In this document: one piece after another, positions 30,014 through 37,425 of the stretch | Numbering within the stretch: the stretch's first letter is position 1 | Layout of the letters: the number at the start of each line of letters is the position of its first letter | DNA from: Solibacillus silvestris | GTDB taxonomy: Bacteria > Bacillota > Bacilli > Bacillales_A > Planococcaceae | Direction of reading: 5' to 3' | Length of the DNA: 64,000 nt | NCBI GenBank assembly: GCA_001586195.1 | Contig: CP014609.1 | Location: 2,268,001-2,332,000 of the forward strand | The notes under the pieces: model-generated | The model's database searches: none | What the model was told of the DNA's origin: nothing | Seen by the model: only the letters and a program-made list of their open reading frames with translations | Program-made: the position numbers and the translations under genes

Positions 30014-31018
30014 CTATTCTTTTTGTGTCTGCGGATAACCGAAATGGTCGTAACAAAGATTTGTCGCGATTCGGCCGCGTGGTGTTCGTTGAATAAATCC
30101 GATTTGCAATAAATATGGTTCATATACATCTTCAATCGTAATACGCTCTTCTCCGATCGATGCCGCTAATGCATCCAATCCGACAGGACCTCCGCCAAAT
30201 CGTTCAATCATTGACTGCATCAATTTATGATCGATATGATCAAGTCCTCGTGGATCAACTTGCAGCAGTTCGAGTGCCTGTTCCGCCAAATTTGTGGAAA
30301 CAATGCCATCTGCCAATACTTGTGCATAGTCACGGACACGTTTTAACAATCGATTTGCGATACGAGGTGTCCCTCGGGATCTGCGGGCAATTTCAAATGC
30401 CGCATGCTTATCCAGCACAACACCAAACAATTCACCGGAACGGATAACAATTTCGGCTAATGACTGCTCATCATAATATTCCAGTCGCGATAAAACACCA
30501 AAACGGTCACGAAGCGGTGCAGATAAAGCACCTGCTCTCGTTGTTGCACCAACGAGTGTAAATGGCGGCAACTCCAATCGGATCGAACGGGCTTCAGGAC
30601 CTTTTCCGACTACGATATCCAGACAGAAATCTTCCATCGCAGAATAGAGCACTTCTTCAATCGCTCTTGGCAGGCGATGGATTTCATCGATAAAAAGCAC
30701 ATCCCCTGCTTCAAGAGAGCTTAAAATCGCTGCTAAATCACCAGGTCGCTCAATCGCAGGACCGCTCGTCATCTTTACATTTACATCCATCTCGTTCGCT
30801 ATGACAATCGCTAACGTCGTCTTCCCTAAACCAGGTGGACCATAAAGGAGAACATGGTCAAGACTTTCCTGACGTAGCTTAGCGGCTTCGATAAATATTT
30901 TCAGGTTTTCTTTCACTTTATCTTGGCCTATGTATTGCGCTAAACGTTGCGGTCTTAAAGAAAGCTCAAACTGCTGCTCGGCATCTGTTGCTTCACCAGA
31001 AAGTACACGGTCTGACAT
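30014..31018 (-). CDS. ruvB: Holliday junction branch migration ATPase RuvB
   Basis: A 334-residue AAA+ motor. Walker A is [14 protein letters not shown] near residue 60, Walker B is FIDEIHRL near 110, and sensor and arginine-finger region [11 protein letters not shown] and LRDRFGV follow. The C-terminal winged helix has FIQRTPRGR. The ATG at 31016-31018 is preferred since AGGAG lies correctly before it, and the GTG nine bases upstream is part of that site. ruvA ends 15 bases upstream. Confidence 0.97.
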   Translation of the reverse strand: MSDRVLSGEATDAEQQFELSLRPQRLAQYIGQDKVKENLKIFIEAAKLRQESLDHVLLYGPPGLGKTTLAIVIANEMDVNVKMTSGPAIERPGDLAAILSSLEAGDVLFIDEIHRLPRAIEEVLYSAMEDFCLDIVVGKGPEARSIRLELPPFTLVGATTRAGALSAPLRDRFGVLSRLEYYDEQSLAEIVIRSGELFGVVLDKHAAFEIARRSRGTPRIANRLLKRVRDYAQVLADGIVSTNLAEQALELLQVDPRGLDHIDHKLMQSMIERFGGGPVGLDALAASIGEERITIEDVYEPYLLQIGFIQRTPRGRIATNLCYDHFGYPQTQKE

Positions 31019-31033
31019 GCTTCTCACTCCTTT

Positions 31034-31654
31034 TTATTTCAATTTCAACAACAGCTTCAATGCCTGTTTAATATAGGCGTCTGTCGTCGTTAACTTATCA
31101 TCTTCACTTAATTGCGGTCTGATTTTGTCTAATTCCTTTTCTGAATAGCCTAATGCGACAAGTGCCAGCATCGCTTCCTGCAATTCATGTTCATTCGGAT
31201 TCACTCCAAACAATGGCAGCTCATTTTCTGCACTTGGTAACTCGACGTGATCAAGCAGCATGTCCAGCTTCCCTTTTAGATCGAGAATCATTTGACGTGC
31301 TGTTTTTTTCCCGACGCCCGGGAAACGGATTAAAAATGCTTCATCTTCCATTTCAATTGCCTGAATGACTGAAGTCGGATTACCGCTCGCTAAAATAGCA
31401 AGCGCGCCCTTTGGACCAATGCCCGAAACTTGAATTAGCTTTTTAAATAATTCACGCTGCTCCAAACTATTGAACCCGTATAAATTTTGGGCATCTTCAC
31501 GCACTTGCAAGGATACATATATTTGCTGTTCGCTTGCAGATGTACGGAATGCAAATGGATTTGGCGTATACAGCATCCAGCCAATGCCTTGTTGCTCTAA
31601 TACAATATACTCGGGTGTAACCCTTGTAACCTGTCCTTTTAAATAATCATACAT
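31034..31654 (-). CDS. ruvA: Holliday junction DNA-binding protein RuvA
   Basis: A 206-residue RuvA. OB-fold domain I is at the N terminus (MYDYLKGQVTRVTPEYIVLE). Domain II has two helix-hairpin-helix motifs (LIQVSGIGPKGALAIL and LIRFPGVGKKTARQMI), and C-terminal domain III has MLALVALGYSEKELDKI. The ATG at 31652-31654 has GAGGGAT before it; longer in-frame sequence up to 31789 includes a terminator and promoter and is not coding. bofC, which stands upstream in B. subtilis, is absent. Confidence 0.95.
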   Translation of the reverse strand: MYDYLKGQVTRVTPEYIVLEQQGIGWMLYTPNPFAFRTSASEQQIYVSLQVREDAQNLYGFNSLEQRELFKKLIQVSGIGPKGALAILASGNPTSVIQAIEMEDEAFLIRFPGVGKKTARQMILDLKGKLDMLLDHVELPSAENELPLFGVNPNEHELQEAMLALVALGYSEKELDKIRPQLSEDDKLTTTDAYIKQALKLLLKLK

Positions 31655-31681
31655 CGTTTTATCCCTCACATTTCTCGCTCT

Positions 31682-31690
31682 ATTATAGCA
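31682..31690 (-). promoter_or_regulatory. Extended -10 promoter of ruvAB-queA
   Basis: TGCTATAAT on the minus strand (TGn plus TATAAT) lies 28 bases before the ruvA ATG, with no good -35 box. It is placed just after a terminator, consistent with a new transcript start. Confidence 0.55.
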
Positions 31691-31723
31691 TAAGAGTTGT
31701 GAATTACCGAACGTATGTTGGTT

Positions 31724-31757
31724 CAAAAAGAAAAGACCGTCCTTTAAGACAGCCTTT
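31724..31757 (-). terminator. Terminator of the safA-kinase operon
   Basis: On the minus strand AAAGGCTGTC (31757-31748) pairs over ten positions, with G-U pairs, with GACGGTCTTT (31741-31732). TTTTCTTTTT follows. Confidence 0.75.
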
Positions 31758-31806
31758 AATAGTTTATCATATTCTTCTCCATCTAACATCGATTATAAAC
31801 TGCCAA

Positions 31807-32589
31807 TTACTTTTGCAATGTATCGATCTGTCTTGCAAAAGAATCGTAATTTTTCATCCAGTCATAAACAATCGATTGAATAAACGGATAGCAGGAAAGC
31901 TTTTGACGGTCGCTGAGTTTCAGATAAAACAGACATTCCCTTAATATTTCATTCGGGAAAAACAGATAATGAAGCTTTTCCTGCGCTTTATGCAAATAAT
32001 GGTGGTCATTTACAAGCGGTTGTATTTCATACTGAACATGCGGCAATACGCGATGAAGCCATAAAATAATTTCATCTGAGGCTTCCCCTAAAGAAGCTAA
32101 ATCAAAATCAATAAGTTTCACGTCTTCACCACGTAGCATCACATTATGATGAACAACATCCCCATGTAAAATCGTTTGCTTTTCACTCGGAACTGTTATT
32201 TGAGCCATTAAACCTAAGGCATAGGAAGCATGGTTGACTAAAATATCATAATTGCTTTTTAATAAACGTCTTAGTTCTCTTTCATGATGGATAAAACGCT
32301 CAAATCTCCTCTTCCACTTCTCCTCTAATCGATATGTGGACAAGATGCCTGTTTCCGCCCAAGGAATGACTTCACATGTTTCATGCAGTTTTTCGATTGC
32401 ATGCAGGGAAAGCTGCTGATGTTCAAATCGTTTATACTCCGCACTTTTCCCTTCAAACCAAAACTGCTTTAATATATGCGGCTCTTCATTTTCTACAAGT
32501 GGAATATGATATGGAAATTGTATATTTTCAAGCTCTCGATGAATCGCTTTAACTTTCTGCGCCACAAAACCATTCTCATAGTACTTCAT
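31807..32589 (-). CDS. APH-fold phosphotransferase (spore-coat kinase-like, YsxE/CotS type)
   Basis: A 260-residue protein of the aminoglycoside phosphotransferase/choline kinase fold. It has the Brenner-type catalytic loop ILHGDVVHHNVML near residue 165 and the metal-binding KLIDFDLASLG near residue 182. CotS and YsxE are spore-coat members of this fold in B. subtilis. It lies directly after safA, a coat morphogenesis gene, so a coat role is likely by context. ATG at 32587-32589 follows AAAGGG; an upstream in-frame ATG at 32647-32649 overlaps the safA end and lacks a ribosome binding site. Confidence 0.72.
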   Translation of the reverse strand: MKYYENGFVAQKVKAIHRELENIQFPYHIPLVENEEPHILKQFWFEGKSAEYKRFEHQQLSLHAIEKLHETCEVIPWAETGILSTYRLEEKWKRRFERFIHHERELRRLLKSNYDILVNHASYALGLMAQITVPSEKQTILHGDVVHHNVMLRGEDVKLIDFDLASLGEASDEIILWLHRVLPHVQYEIQPLVNDHHYLHKAQEKLHYLFFPNEILRECLFYLKLSDRQKLSCYPFIQSIVYDWMKNYDSFARQIDTLQK

Positions 32590-32639
32590 AAAAAAGGACC
32601 CTTTATGTGTATCCCACTTCCAGCAATTCTCTTTAATTA

Positions 32640-33704
32640 CTATTGACATGACTTAGGCGGATGTGGCATTTGGTGCATTTGGGGCATCGTATTTGCTGGA
32701 TATGGCATCATGTGCTGCATTGAATTTTCTTGATATGGCATCATGTGTGGGTAACAAGGGTTAGGTTGACGCATCATGTGGTCAATTTCTTCATAATACT
32801 GGTGCACTAGGTGATCTTTATCATGGCAATGGTCTTTCTTTAATGAAGACTCTTCATTAAAAATCGGCTGCATTTGCATTTGCATCGGCATCGACATTGG
32901 CATTGGCATTGGCTCCATGTACATATTTGGTTGCATTTGCATCGGGGATTCCATTGCCATTTGGTTACATTTTGAACATCCATGCATTTGAGGCATCGGC
33001 ATTGGATGCATGTGCATTGGCATTGATTGCATGTGCATCGGAGATTCCATTGCCATTTGATGACATTTTGAACATACTGGCATTTGTGGCATCGGCATTG
33101 GCATCGGCATTGGCATGTGGTGACATGTTGGACACACAGGCATTTGCGGCATCGGCATTGGCATTGGCATCGGCTGAATATAGTGTGGTTGTTCGATAAA
33201 AATCGGTTGCTGTGGTTGCTGCGGAGGTTGTTGAATAACCGGTTGCTGTGGCAATGGCATTGGTTGCGGTGCTGTCACCGTATTTTCAAATGTCGGCTGA
33301 ACATGTACATGTGTTTGCCAGTTTGGCATTGGCATCGGCTGTGGTGCCGGTGGCTGGAAATAAATATCCCCTTGCCAAATCGGCTTTTGCGGCTGTGGCA
33401 TCGGCATAGGTGCAGGTGTTGGTACAGGCACTGGTGCCGGCTTAACGATATGCTCTTTCTTCGGTGCCGGAGCTGGTGCAGGCATTTGTACCGGCTGCTC
33501 TTTAACAGATTTCGGCTGTTCCTTCACAGGTTGCCGCATTTCTTTTTTCGCTGTCGTGTCCGGTAAATAAATTTCCATCCCCGGAACAATATAATCAGGG
33601 TTTGCTAAATGGGCATTTAATCGCTTTAATTCATCAAAGCCAACCGCGTATTGCTTCGCGATTTTCCACAAAGTGTCTCCCTTTTGAACAATATGAACGC
33701 GCAC
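32640..33704 (-). CDS. safA: SafA-like spore coat morphogenetic protein with LysM domain
   Basis: A 354-residue protein. The N-terminal LysM domain covers about residues 3-47 (VHIVQKGDTLWKIAKQYAV, then LKRLNAHLANPDYIVPGMEI) and closely matches B. subtilis SafA, which binds cortex peptidoglycan and SpoVID to build the inner coat. The rest is low-complexity, rich in Pro, Met, Gln and His. It has MPMPMP runs and three CxxC units (CPTC, CSKC, CSKC), two followed by an identical QMAMESPM segment. GTG (33702-33704) is the start, after AAAAGGAGG. An APH-fold kinase gene follows. Confidence 0.88.
   Translation of the reverse strand: MRVHIVQKGDTLWKIAKQYAVGFDELKRLNAHLANPDYIVPGMEIYLPDTTAKKEMRQPVKEQPKSVKEQPVQMPAPAPAPKKEHIVKPAPVPVPTPAPMPMPQPQKPIWQGDIYFQPPAPQPMPMPNWQTHVHVQPTFENTVTAPQPMPLPQQPVIQQPPQQPQQPIFIEQPHYIQPMPMPMPMPQMPVCPTCHHMPMPMPMPMPQMPVCSKCHQMAMESPMHMQSMPMHMHPMPMPQMHGCSKCNQMAMESPMQMQPNMYMEPMPMPMSMPMQMQMQPIFNEESSLKKDHCHDKDHLVHQYYEEIDHMMRQPNPCYPHMMPYQENSMQHMMPYPANTMPQMHQMPHPPKSCQ
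32860..33180 (-). repeat. Imperfect Met-Pro coding repeats within safA
   Basis: The plus strand shows repeated GGCATTGGCATCGGCAT units that encode Met-Pro runs. Two near-identical blocks around 32945-32975 and 33030-33060 encode CxxC-x-QMAMESPM. Slippage or recombination could vary their number. Confidence 0.75.
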
Positions 33705-33734
33705 TTCTTTCCTCCTTTTCTCGTAATAGCATAT

Positions 33735-33747
33735 GCACAAATTGTGC
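33735..33747. promoter_or_regulatory. Palindrome between safA and niaR
   Basis: GCACAAATTGTGC is a perfect 6+1+6 inverted repeat in the divergent region. On the minus strand CATATGCTA, close to the SigE/SigK -10 pattern CATAnnnTA, overlaps its downstream side and could be a sporulation promoter for safA; no clear -35 was found. Confidence 0.35.
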
Positions 33748-33760
33748 TATTGCCACAATG

Positions 33761-33788
33761 TTCACGCTTAGCAAGCGGTAAATATGAT
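33761..33788 (+). promoter_or_regulatory. Candidate niaR promoter
   Basis: TTCACG (33761-33766), a 16-base spacer and TATGAT (33783-33788) precede niaR by about 20-40 bases. Confidence 0.35.
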
Positions 33789-33807
33789 AAGATGAAAAGG
33801 AACTGGT

Positions 33808-34356
33808 ATGCTAATTGAGGTGAATATATTGAAAAAATTATTAGGTGAAGAACGGCGTTTGGAACTGCTTGCATTGTTAAAAACGGCTGAACAGCCAATG
33901 ACAGGTACAGATTTGGCGAAGCGTACAAATGTTTCAAGACAAGTCATCGTCAATGATATGAATTTATTGAAAGCACGAAATGAACCGATTGTAGCAACAA
34001 GCCAAGGGTATATTTATATGCACAATGTCCAGCAAACACGCCTTCAACGAAAAATTGTATGTATGCACAATCCAAATGAGGCAAAAGAAGAACTTTTCAT
34101 ATTGGTCGACTGTGGGGTTATGGTCGAAAGCGTTATAGTCGAGCATCCGGTATACGGAGAAATTACCGCTTCGATTATGGTATCAAACCGCTTGGAAGTG
34201 GAGCATTTTGTAAAACGCGTCCAAGAAACTAATGCCCTTTATCTTTCTGCATTAACGGACGGTACACACTTACATGTCATTAGCTCGACTTCTGAAGAAA
34301 GCTTGAATCTGGCAGAAGAGAAATTACGTCAGCGCGGGTTTTTAATTGAAAACTAA
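33808..34356 (+). CDS. niaR: NiaR (YrxA) niacin-responsive repressor of NAD synthesis
   Basis: A protein of up to 182 residues. The N-terminal winged helix has ERRLELLALLKTAEQPMTGTDLA and NVSRQVIVNDMNLLKA. The C-terminal 3H domain carries conserved histidines (VEHPVYGEITA, LSALTDGTHLHVI). It is close to B. subtilis NiaR throughout (IVATSQGYIYM versus IIATSQGYVYM). The start is either ATG 33808 with AAAAGGA, or TTG 33829 with GAGG 8 bases upstream. In B. subtilis it lies beside the nad and nifS genes; none are present here, so its targets must be elsewhere. Confidence 0.9.
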   Translation: MLIEVNILKKLLGEERRLELLALLKTAEQPMTGTDLAKRTNVSRQVIVNDMNLLKARNEPIVATSQGYIYMHNVQQTRLQRKIVCMHNPNEAKEELFILVDCGVMVESVIVEHPVYGEITASIMVSNRLEVEHFVKRVQETNALYLSALTDGTHLHVISSTSEESLNLAEEKLRQRGFLIEN

Positions 34357-34358
34357 GA

Positions 34359-34409
34359 TAAAACAGCTTATTCAAAAGACACCCTGTCACATGAATAAGC
34401 TGTTTTTTT
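34359..34409. terminator. Bidirectional terminator between niaR and the SEDS gene
   Basis: AAACAGCTTATTCA (34361-34374) pairs perfectly with TGAATAAGCTGTTT (34392-34405), and T7 continues on the plus strand. Confidence 0.9.
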
Positions 34410-34413
34410 ATGA

Positions 34414-35700
34414 TTAGTTCTGCTGCGCTCCACTCCCTATGAATGTTTTCCGGCGATACACGCTTAGTGCAGTCCCAATGACAAACGAGTTTATTAGAAG
34501 AGATGTAAAACCGTAACTTATAAAAGGAAGCGATAATCCGATAATCGGCAACCAACCAAGAATCATTGCCACAGAATATCCAAACTGCATGCAATAAAAA
34601 GATACTGCTCCGATTACAAGCATTTTGCCATATGAACGGGTTAATTGTTTTGCTTCCCAAAGTATACGAATTGCGATGGCGAATAATACCGTTACGACAG
34701 CAATTCCTGCAATGTAACCAAATTCCTGGATAAGCTGTACTAAAGCAAAATCTGTATGCCCTTCCGGAATATATCGGATCGTCTCTGCCCCAAACCACCC
34801 AGCTTCATTTAATGCATTTTTGATTGCCAGATAAATATAGCCTTCCTGTGTGGCATAGCTTTCCGGATTCAGAAAAGCATAGATACGTACAAGCTGGTAA
34901 TGGTGCAGCTGCGGAGTCATCAGAAACACCGCACTAGCGATTAAGCCAATCACTGTTATACTTGTCAAAATTTTCGATTTTAGCGAGTAGTCACTTAAGT
35001 AAAACAAAATAGTAACGACCCCCGCATAAATAAGGGCTGCTGTCAGGTTTGGCGCACGTAAAATAAACCATAACGGCAAAACAAATAAGATGATTAACTG
35101 CCAACTTTTAAATTTCTTCTGTGTAAAAAAGCCTGCCCAAGCAATGAGCAGCAATGGTAAAACGGTCCAAACCTGAATCTGTATCGGCCCTACCATTAAA
35201 TAGCTTTGCCCGGAAACCATAGCTGTCGGAAAATAATTTAATATCATTAACAAAATAAGGGCACCCAAATATATAGCTAGACTGAAACGCTCCAGCTTCC
35301 GATAATCGATATACATCAGTGCTGCTATCAATAGGACGGCACAAAGAAGGTGCAGCCATTTGTTTCGAATAAAATAATTAGTCATGTCTGCCCCAAAAAT
35401 AACGGTACTATCAAATGTTAAAATCGGGATAAAGCTGGCCCCTAATAGAATAGCAACTAAACTAATCAGCAGCCAATCGACTTTGGGCCGGTGAATCTTG
35501 TCCATCGATTTTCCGAGTGCGGATGGTGAGCCCATTTCATCAATTGCTTTTCGTTCCGCTTCATCGGGTGTATACCCTTTTTTTAACCAGGCATTTTTCG
35601 AATGTTCTATATGGTGCTTTAATTCATCATATACATGTACCTGAGCTTCTTTTGAACGAATAAAGGCTGTTACTTTATTTAAAAAACGTTCACTCTGCAT
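34414..35700 (-). CDS. SEDS-family (FtsW/RodA/SpoVE) protein with N-terminal HAAS domain
   Basis: A 428-residue protein. Residues about 1-75 form a HAAS/permease-prefix helical domain (DELKHHIEHSKNAWLKKGYT, DEAERKAIDEMGSP) absent from ordinary RodA or FtsW. About ten membrane helices of the SEDS fold follow. PEGHTDFALVQLIQEFGYIA keeps the catalytic-type aspartate, and the C-terminal LPFISYGFTSLLINS is typical. SEDS proteins polymerise glycan strands with a class B PBP, but no PBP gene is adjacent. ATG overlaps the PadR-like gene by 11 bases, with GGGGGTG upstream. The product is probably under control of the sigma factor encoded in this operon. Confidence 0.85.
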   Translation of the reverse strand: MQSERFLNKVTAFIRSKEAQVHVYDELKHHIEHSKNAWLKKGYTPDEAERKAIDEMGSPSALGKSMDKIHRPKVDWLLISLVAILLGASFIPILTFDSTVIFGADMTNYFIRNKWLHLLCAVLLIAALMYIDYRKLERFSLAIYLGALILLMILNYFPTAMVSGQSYLMVGPIQIQVWTVLPLLLIAWAGFFTQKKFKSWQLIILFVLPLWFILRAPNLTAALIYAGVVTILFYLSDYSLKSKILTSITVIGLIASAVFLMTPQLHHYQLVRIYAFLNPESYATQEGYIYLAIKNALNEAGWFGAETIRYIPEGHTDFALVQLIQEFGYIAGIAVVTVLFAIAIRILWEAKQLTRSYGKMLVIGAVSFYCMQFGYSVAMILGWLPIIGLSLPFISYGFTSLLINSFVIGTALSVYRRKTFIGSGAQQN

Positions 35701-36085
35701 GCATACGCACCCCCAATAGACGCTCCTTCAATGTCAGTTTGATTTGTCCCTCTTGCTGTAATTGTTTTTTTCCGGTCTTCGTTAACTCATACCGCTTAAC
35801 GCCGTCCGTCCAATTTGCGAGCACAAACCCATTCCTTTCCTGTTCATGAAGAATTGAATAGATGATTCCCTCATTATCGATTACATCCTGTATTCCCCTT
35901 ACATGCAGTAATTGCGTAATTTCAATACCGGACTTTGCTTCAATTAAAAGTGATAAAATTACCCTTTTCAACTCATCGATGTTTAACTGTCGTTGGACAT
36001 TTTCTTTATGCTGCTCTATGAACTTTGTGTTGGAAAATGCGGTGCGATCCATCGCTTTTTTTAAATTTTTTAAACGATCATCCAT
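35690..36085 (-). CDS. PadR-like winged-helix regulator
   Basis: A 131-residue protein with an N-terminal charged helical region (DDRLKNLKKAMDRTAF). A PadR-type winged helix lies at about residues 35-120 (LKRVILSLLIEAKSGIEITQLL, EGIIYSILHEQERNGFVLANW, YELTKTGKKQL). PadR-like proteins are often paired with HAAS-domain membrane proteins, as here. ATG (36083-36085) overlaps the end of the sigma gene by eight bases, and its end overlaps the SEDS gene, so all three are translated together. The sequence does not decide whether it binds DNA or acts on the sigma factor. Confidence 0.75.
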   Translation of the reverse strand: MDDRLKNLKKAMDRTAFSNTKFIEQHKENVQRQLNIDELKRVILSLLIEAKSGIEITQLLHVRGIQDVIDNEGIIYSILHEQERNGFVLANWTDGVKRYELTKTGKKQLQQEGQIKLTLKERLLGVRMHAE

Positions 36086-36623
36086 TTTCTTCACGCTCCA
36101 GATGTTTTTTTAATAGCTGCTTTCCTTTTCTAAGCCTTGTTTTTACCGTGTTTTCACTAATTTGCAGTACTTCGGCCATTTCCTTCATCGTCTGATCTTC
36201 GTAATAGCACAAGTAAATAACTTCACGATATTTGACCGGCAGTGCCATGACCGCCTTGACTAAGTTATTATCTTCCTGCTGCTGTATGACTTCTTGTTCA
36301 ACGGACATACCGCTTTCTACTTTCATAAAAACTTCATCATCTTTTGCTTCGACATTTTTGGCATACCAGCTTTTCAAATAATCTTTTGAATGATTAATTG
36401 CAATGCGCCAAAGCCATGTTTTTAACGATGAACCATATTGAAAAGAAGGGAGTGCCTTGTAGCATTTCACGAAAATTTCCTGCGTCAGATCCTCGGCAAC
36501 CGAATGATTATGTACATATTGCATAACAAGCTTTAATATCTCTTCCCCGTACTGTTGCATTAATTCATCTATAATCATTTCATTTGATAAATTAGCGGTA
36601 TCATTTATTAAATAACTTTCCAC
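36078..36623 (-). CDS. ECF-type RNA polymerase sigma factor
   Basis: A 181-residue sigma factor. Region 2 is at about 25-95 (VAEDLTQEIFVKCYKALPSF, LKTWLWRIAINHSKDYLKSW) and region 4 at about 120-175 (LPVKYREVIYLCYYEDQTMK, MAEVLQISENTVKTRLRKGK). There is no sigma region 1 or 3, as in ECF factors. GTG (36621-36623) follows AAAGGAGG. No gene with a typical anti-sigma (zinc-binding ASD) domain is adjacent; the partners are a PadR-like protein and a HAAS-SEDS protein. An ECF-like promoter stands right upstream. Confidence 0.85.
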   Translation of the reverse strand: MESYLINDTANLSNEMIIDELMQQYGEEILKLVMQYVHNHSVAEDLTQEIFVKCYKALPSFQYGSSLKTWLWRIAINHSKDYLKSWYAKNVEAKDDEVFMKVESGMSVEQEVIQQQEDNNLVKAVMALPVKYREVIYLCYYEDQTMKEMAEVLQISENTVKTRLRKGKQLLKKHLEREENG

Positions 36624-36647
36624 CTAAATACCTCCTTTCATCAATTA

Positions 36648-36672
36648 GACGAGCCTCGTTTTAGGAAAGTTT
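36648..36672 (-). promoter_or_regulatory. ECF-type promoter of the sigma operon (probable autoregulation)
   Basis: On the minus strand AAAC (36672-36669, within CAAACTTT), a 17-base spacer and CGTC (36651-36648) match the AAC/CGTC pattern of Bacillus ECF promoters. It lies 25 bases before the sigma gene start. Confidence 0.6.
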
Positions 36673-36689
36673 GATTTTCATAAGGAAAA

Positions 36690-36973
36690 TTCTAATATAA
36701 TTACAGAACTTCTAATAAAAATTTTTATCTTCTAATAAATTGTCGATTTTCTAAAATATCGTTTCGATGTTCTAATAATGGTTTGCTTTTTTCTAATATC
36801 GCAGCTGGATATTCAAATATCCTACTGATATTTTCTAATATCCCACAGCAATGTTCTAATATGTATGTCATGTATATTCTTTTCAACCCTACATTATTAG
36901 AATTTAATAAACTCATTGTATTTCCTAATAATAGCCACATTTCTTCTAATAACCGCACCCCACTGTTCTCATA
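36690..36973. repeat. Array of about 13 TTCTAATA units with 21-bp period
   Basis: TTCTAATA or close variants start at 36690, 36710, 36730, 36749, 36770, 36791, 36812, 36833, 36854, 36902, 36923, 36944 and 36966, with one degenerate unit near 36877. Most steps are 19-22 bases (mainly 21). The 12-13 bases between cores differ from unit to unit. Read on the minus strand, the central part encodes heptads of the form [IL]-[LF]-E-[HNKY]-x-x-x in an open frame (36725-36958). The frame breaks at the 19- and 20-base steps, so the array is either a DNA-level element or a decayed coding repeat. Confidence 0.8.
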
Positions 36974-36983
36974 AAAATCCGAA

Positions 36984-37014
36984 CAAAAAAAGCACTCCGC
37001 ATGAAGCAGAGTGC
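36984..37014 (-). terminator. Terminator of the DCC protein gene
   Basis: GCACTCCGC (36992-37000) pairs with GCAGAGTGC (37006-37014) with one mismatch, followed by T7 on the minus strand. Confidence 0.85.
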
Positions 37015-37025
37015 ACCTGTACATT

Positions 37026-37415
37026 TTATAAAAATCGTTTTCGCTGTTCCGGTGACGGTAGCATACATTCCTGTTTTTTTCCGAACCATTTGTAGCGATT
37101 TTTGGCAATCCAGCGATACACAAGATCACGAACGGGTTTTGGTACAACCACAAATACGTAAAACAGCTTCCACAAACCTGATAAGTTTCGTGTAATTTTA
37201 AGTGCGGCCGTCGATTCCGTAAAATGCTGGTCGTCTTCTATAAACACAATACTATCTGTGTTTTCCGGCACATCATACTCTTTTAACAATGCCCTTCCAA
37301 CTTCACTTTGCAGCGACGCAAACTGAAACAATGCTTTCGGGTCACGTTTAATAATAAACTGGACACTTGCATCACAGAAATTGCACTCTCCATCAAATAA
37401 TAGGATTCGCTTCAT
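37026..37415 (-). CDS. DCC family (DUF393) thiol-disulfide-type protein
   Basis: A 129-residue protein with the family hallmark FDGECNFCDASVQFI near the N terminus. The motif DGxCxxC gives a possible redox cysteine pair at about residues 11 and 14. FQFASLQSE and DSIVFIEDDQ follow, and the C-terminal PVRDLVYRWIAKNRYKWFGK is typical. Family members resemble YuxK; their substrate is not established. ATG (37413-37415) is chosen since AGGTGAAG lies before it. It follows pheA by ten bases and is probably co-transcribed. Confidence 0.85.
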   Translation of the reverse strand: MKRILLFDGECNFCDASVQFIIKRDPKALFQFASLQSEVGRALLKEYDVPENTDSIVFIEDDQHFTESTAALKITRNLSGLWKLFYVFVVVPKPVRDLVYRWIAKNRYKWFGKKQECMLPSPEQRKRFL

Positions 37416-37425
37416 GCTCTTCACC

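Noticed and set aside
31655-31789. N-terminal extension of ruvA
   Set aside because: The in-frame sequence covers a terminator and an extended -10 promoter; the ATG at 31654 has the ribosome binding site and matches RuvA families.
33084-33566. A 160-codon plus-strand frame rich in His, Trp and Arg
   Set aside because: It is the antisense shadow of the low-complexity Met-Pro region of safA and has no ribosome binding site.
36690-36973. CRISPR-like array
   Set aside because: The repeated unit is only about 8 bases with 12-13 base intervals, far shorter than CRISPR repeats and spacers, and no cas genes are present.
36725-37153. A 142-codon minus-strand frame through the 21-bp repeat array
   Set aside because: Its start lies inside the DCC protein gene in another frame, it crosses that gene's terminator, and the repeat steps break the frame near the end. 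A shorter frame (36725-36958) is mentioned with the array but not called a gene.
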